Shown here: positions 63,035 to 64,000 of the stretch, in pieces
How the letters are laid out: each line of letters starts with the position of its first letter
Position numbering within the stretch: the first letter of the stretch is position 1
NCBI RefSeq assembly: GCF_040712075.1
Contig: NZ_JBFCVL010000004.1
Location: forward strand, 124,001 to 188,000
DNA length: 64,000 nucleotides
Origin: Fodinicurvata sp. EGI_FJ10296
GTDB lineage: Bacteria > Pseudomonadota > Alphaproteobacteria > DSM-16000 > Inquilinaceae
Reading direction: 5' to 3'
Notes under the pieces: model-generated
Told to the model about the DNA's origin: nothing
The model's input: the letters and a program-made list of their open reading frames with translations, nothing else
Database searches by the model: none
Translations under genes and position numbers: made by a program

Positions 63035-63972
63035 TCAGGCCCAATCTGTTCGAGCGTCCTCTGGAAGAACGCCACCGACTGGGTATTGTGGGGGCGCAGG
63101 TTCCTGTCGATGCGCATGGCCAGGCCGCTCAGCACCTTACCCGGCCCGACCTCGACGAAAGTATCGATACCGGCATCCCGCATTGCCTCGACGCTGTCAC
63201 CCCACCGGACCCGTGACGTCATATGAGCGGCCAGCTCCGCGCGAATGTCGGCCGCCGTCGTCAGTGGTTCGGCGGTAATGTTCGATATCACCGGATATGA
63301 CGGATCCGCGACCTCAATCTCCGTCACCGCCCGGGCAAACGTCTCCCCCGCCTCGGCCAGCAGCGGTGTGTGGAACGACCCGCTGACCGAAAGCGGCCGG
63401 ATGGCGCCGCCCCGGCTCTGCAACGCTTCACCCGCGCGGGCGACAGCGTCCACGCGGCCGGAAATGACGATCTGCCCACCGCCATTCAGGTTGGCGGGCC
63501 AGACCGCTTCGTTCAGGTCCCCGAGAACGGCATCGATCTCGGCCTCATCCAGCCCCATGACCGAACTCATGGTACCGGGATCACGGTCGCCAGCCTCGCG
63601 CATCAGCCGCCCGCGAAGCGCGACAAGGGCGACGCCCTGTTCGAAACTCAGGGCCCCGGCGGCCGTCAACGCCGACAATTCACCCAGACTGTGACCGGCG
63701 GCAACCGCCGGCCGCACGCCTGCGGCCGCCAGTTCGGCGGCGATCGCCGTGCTCAGCGTAAAGATCGCCGGCTGCACGATATCCGTGGCATCGGCAACAT
63801 CCGGCGCCCGGTCACCCGTCAGCAGATCGACATCGATCCCCGTGATCGATGCCGCCTGCTCGAACCGTTCAGCGATACCGGCGAACGCTTCGCGATAGGC
63901 TGAGGCAACGCCCTTGGCCTGCGCGCCCTGACCGGGGAAGAGAAACGCGATTTTTCGGCTTGGGGGCGCCAT
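63031..63972 (-). CDS. fabD: Malonyl-CoA:ACP transacylase
   Basis: A 313-residue FabD that loads malonyl groups onto acyl carrier protein for fatty-acid synthesis. FLFPGQGAQAKGV at the start, catalytic Ser in AAGHSLGELSALTAAG (about 93), and His in SVSGSFHTPLLAEAG (about 200) are intact. Fatty-acid genes such as fabG or acpP are not nearby; the gene is coupled to an ABC exporter instead. Whether it is the housekeeping copy or a second one cannot be told. Confidence 0.9.
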   Translation of the reverse strand: MAPPSRKIAFLFPGQGAQAKGVASAYREAFAGIAERFEQAASITGIDVDLLTGDRAPDVADATDIVQPAIFTLSTAIAAELAAAGVRPAVAAGHSLGELSALTAAGALSFEQGVALVALRGRLMREAGDRDPGTMSSVMGLDEAEIDAVLGDLNEAVWPANLNGGGQIVISGRVDAVARAGEALQSRGGAIRPLSVSGSFHTPLLAEAGETFARAVTEIEVADPSYPVISNITAEPLTTAADIRAELAAHMTSRVRWGDSVEAMRDAGIDTFVEVGPGKVLSGLAMRIDRNLRPHNTQSVAFFQRTLEQIGPE

Positions 63973-63976
63973 GACG

Positions 63977-64000
63977 TCAGGCCCGCCCGATCAATGCGGC
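63977..64000 (-). CDS. C-terminal end of an unidentified gene (partial)
   Basis: The minus strand at the window edge reads AALIGRA followed by TGA at 63977-63979, five bases before the fabD start. The spacing suits an operon partner whose body lies outside the window. Seven codons are too few to identify it. Confidence 0.3.
   Translation of the reverse strand, partial: AALIGRA

Overview
This window comes from a high-GC alphaproteobacterium, probably a Rhodospirillales-type lineage. The evidence is alphaproteobacterial-style RpoH next to an RluD-family gene, TrxB followed by a LysR gene, an MsrP, a B12-radical-SAM glycan locus and several GGAAC-N16/17-NGTT promoter-like elements of the EcfG general-stress type. 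The genus cannot be named from the sequence. Products are called by protein-level recognition; no database search was run.

Layout. (1) 0.1-10.1 kb is a stress-defence island: SPW membrane protein, small membrane and soluble proteins, a baeRF/eRF1-like protein, a DUF892 ferritin-like protein, a CBS protein, a Cys-rich DUF326 copper-binding protein, a BON protein, trehalose-6-P synthase, a CinA/PncC amidohydrolase and a GSP39-type SDR. Several of these genes have EcfG-like promoters, two of them perfect matches. (2) 10.1-21.0 kb is a tight nine-gene minus-strand operon for an unknown glycan or glycoside: a UDP-glucuronate decarboxylase-like enzyme, a methyltransferase, three paralogous CgeB-like glycosyltransferases, a GT4 transferase, a B12-binding radical SAM enzyme, a glycoside hydrolase-epimerase fusion and a further epimerase. 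A GGAAC-N16-GGTT element sits 38 nt before its first gene, so it may also belong to the stress regulon. (3) 21.3-26.4 kb holds a NarL-type response regulator, an MFS transporter and a two-PAS membrane histidine kinase. (4) 26.4-32.8 kb is a catabolic TRAP transporter (DctPQM) with an aldehyde dehydrogenase and an SDR, then a threonine aldolase. (5) 33.2-37.8 kb is core: RluD, RpoH, TrxB, LysR. (6) 37.9-39.6 kb carries a four-hairpin RNA candidate with a strong terminator and an IS1111-group (IS110 family) insertion sequence whose transposase is frameshifted in a C7 run. (7) 39.7-45.7 kb has SLT-SPOR lipoprotein, MsrP, Dps, aspartate aminotransferase and a second SLT protein. (8) 46.0-49.8 kb is an atypical chaperone-usher pilus operon (DUF4402 subunit, short PapD-like chaperone, usher-like barrel). 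(9) 50-56.2 kb has a periplasmic 5'-nucleotidase and a malonate module (MatB, MatA, amidase). (10) 56.4-60.5 kb is a queuosine cluster (YhhQ, QueA, Tgt, QueG). (11) 60.6-64 kb has a HAD phosphatase, an ABC-2 exporter pair and FabD, plus the last codons of an unidentified gene at the edge.

The most interesting parts are the possible stress-controlled glycan operon with its hydrolase-epimerase fusion, the hairpin-array RNA beside the insertion sequence, and the insertion sequence itself with its matching subterminal repeats and candidate guide-RNA region. No tRNA, rRNA, CRISPR array or prophage was seen.
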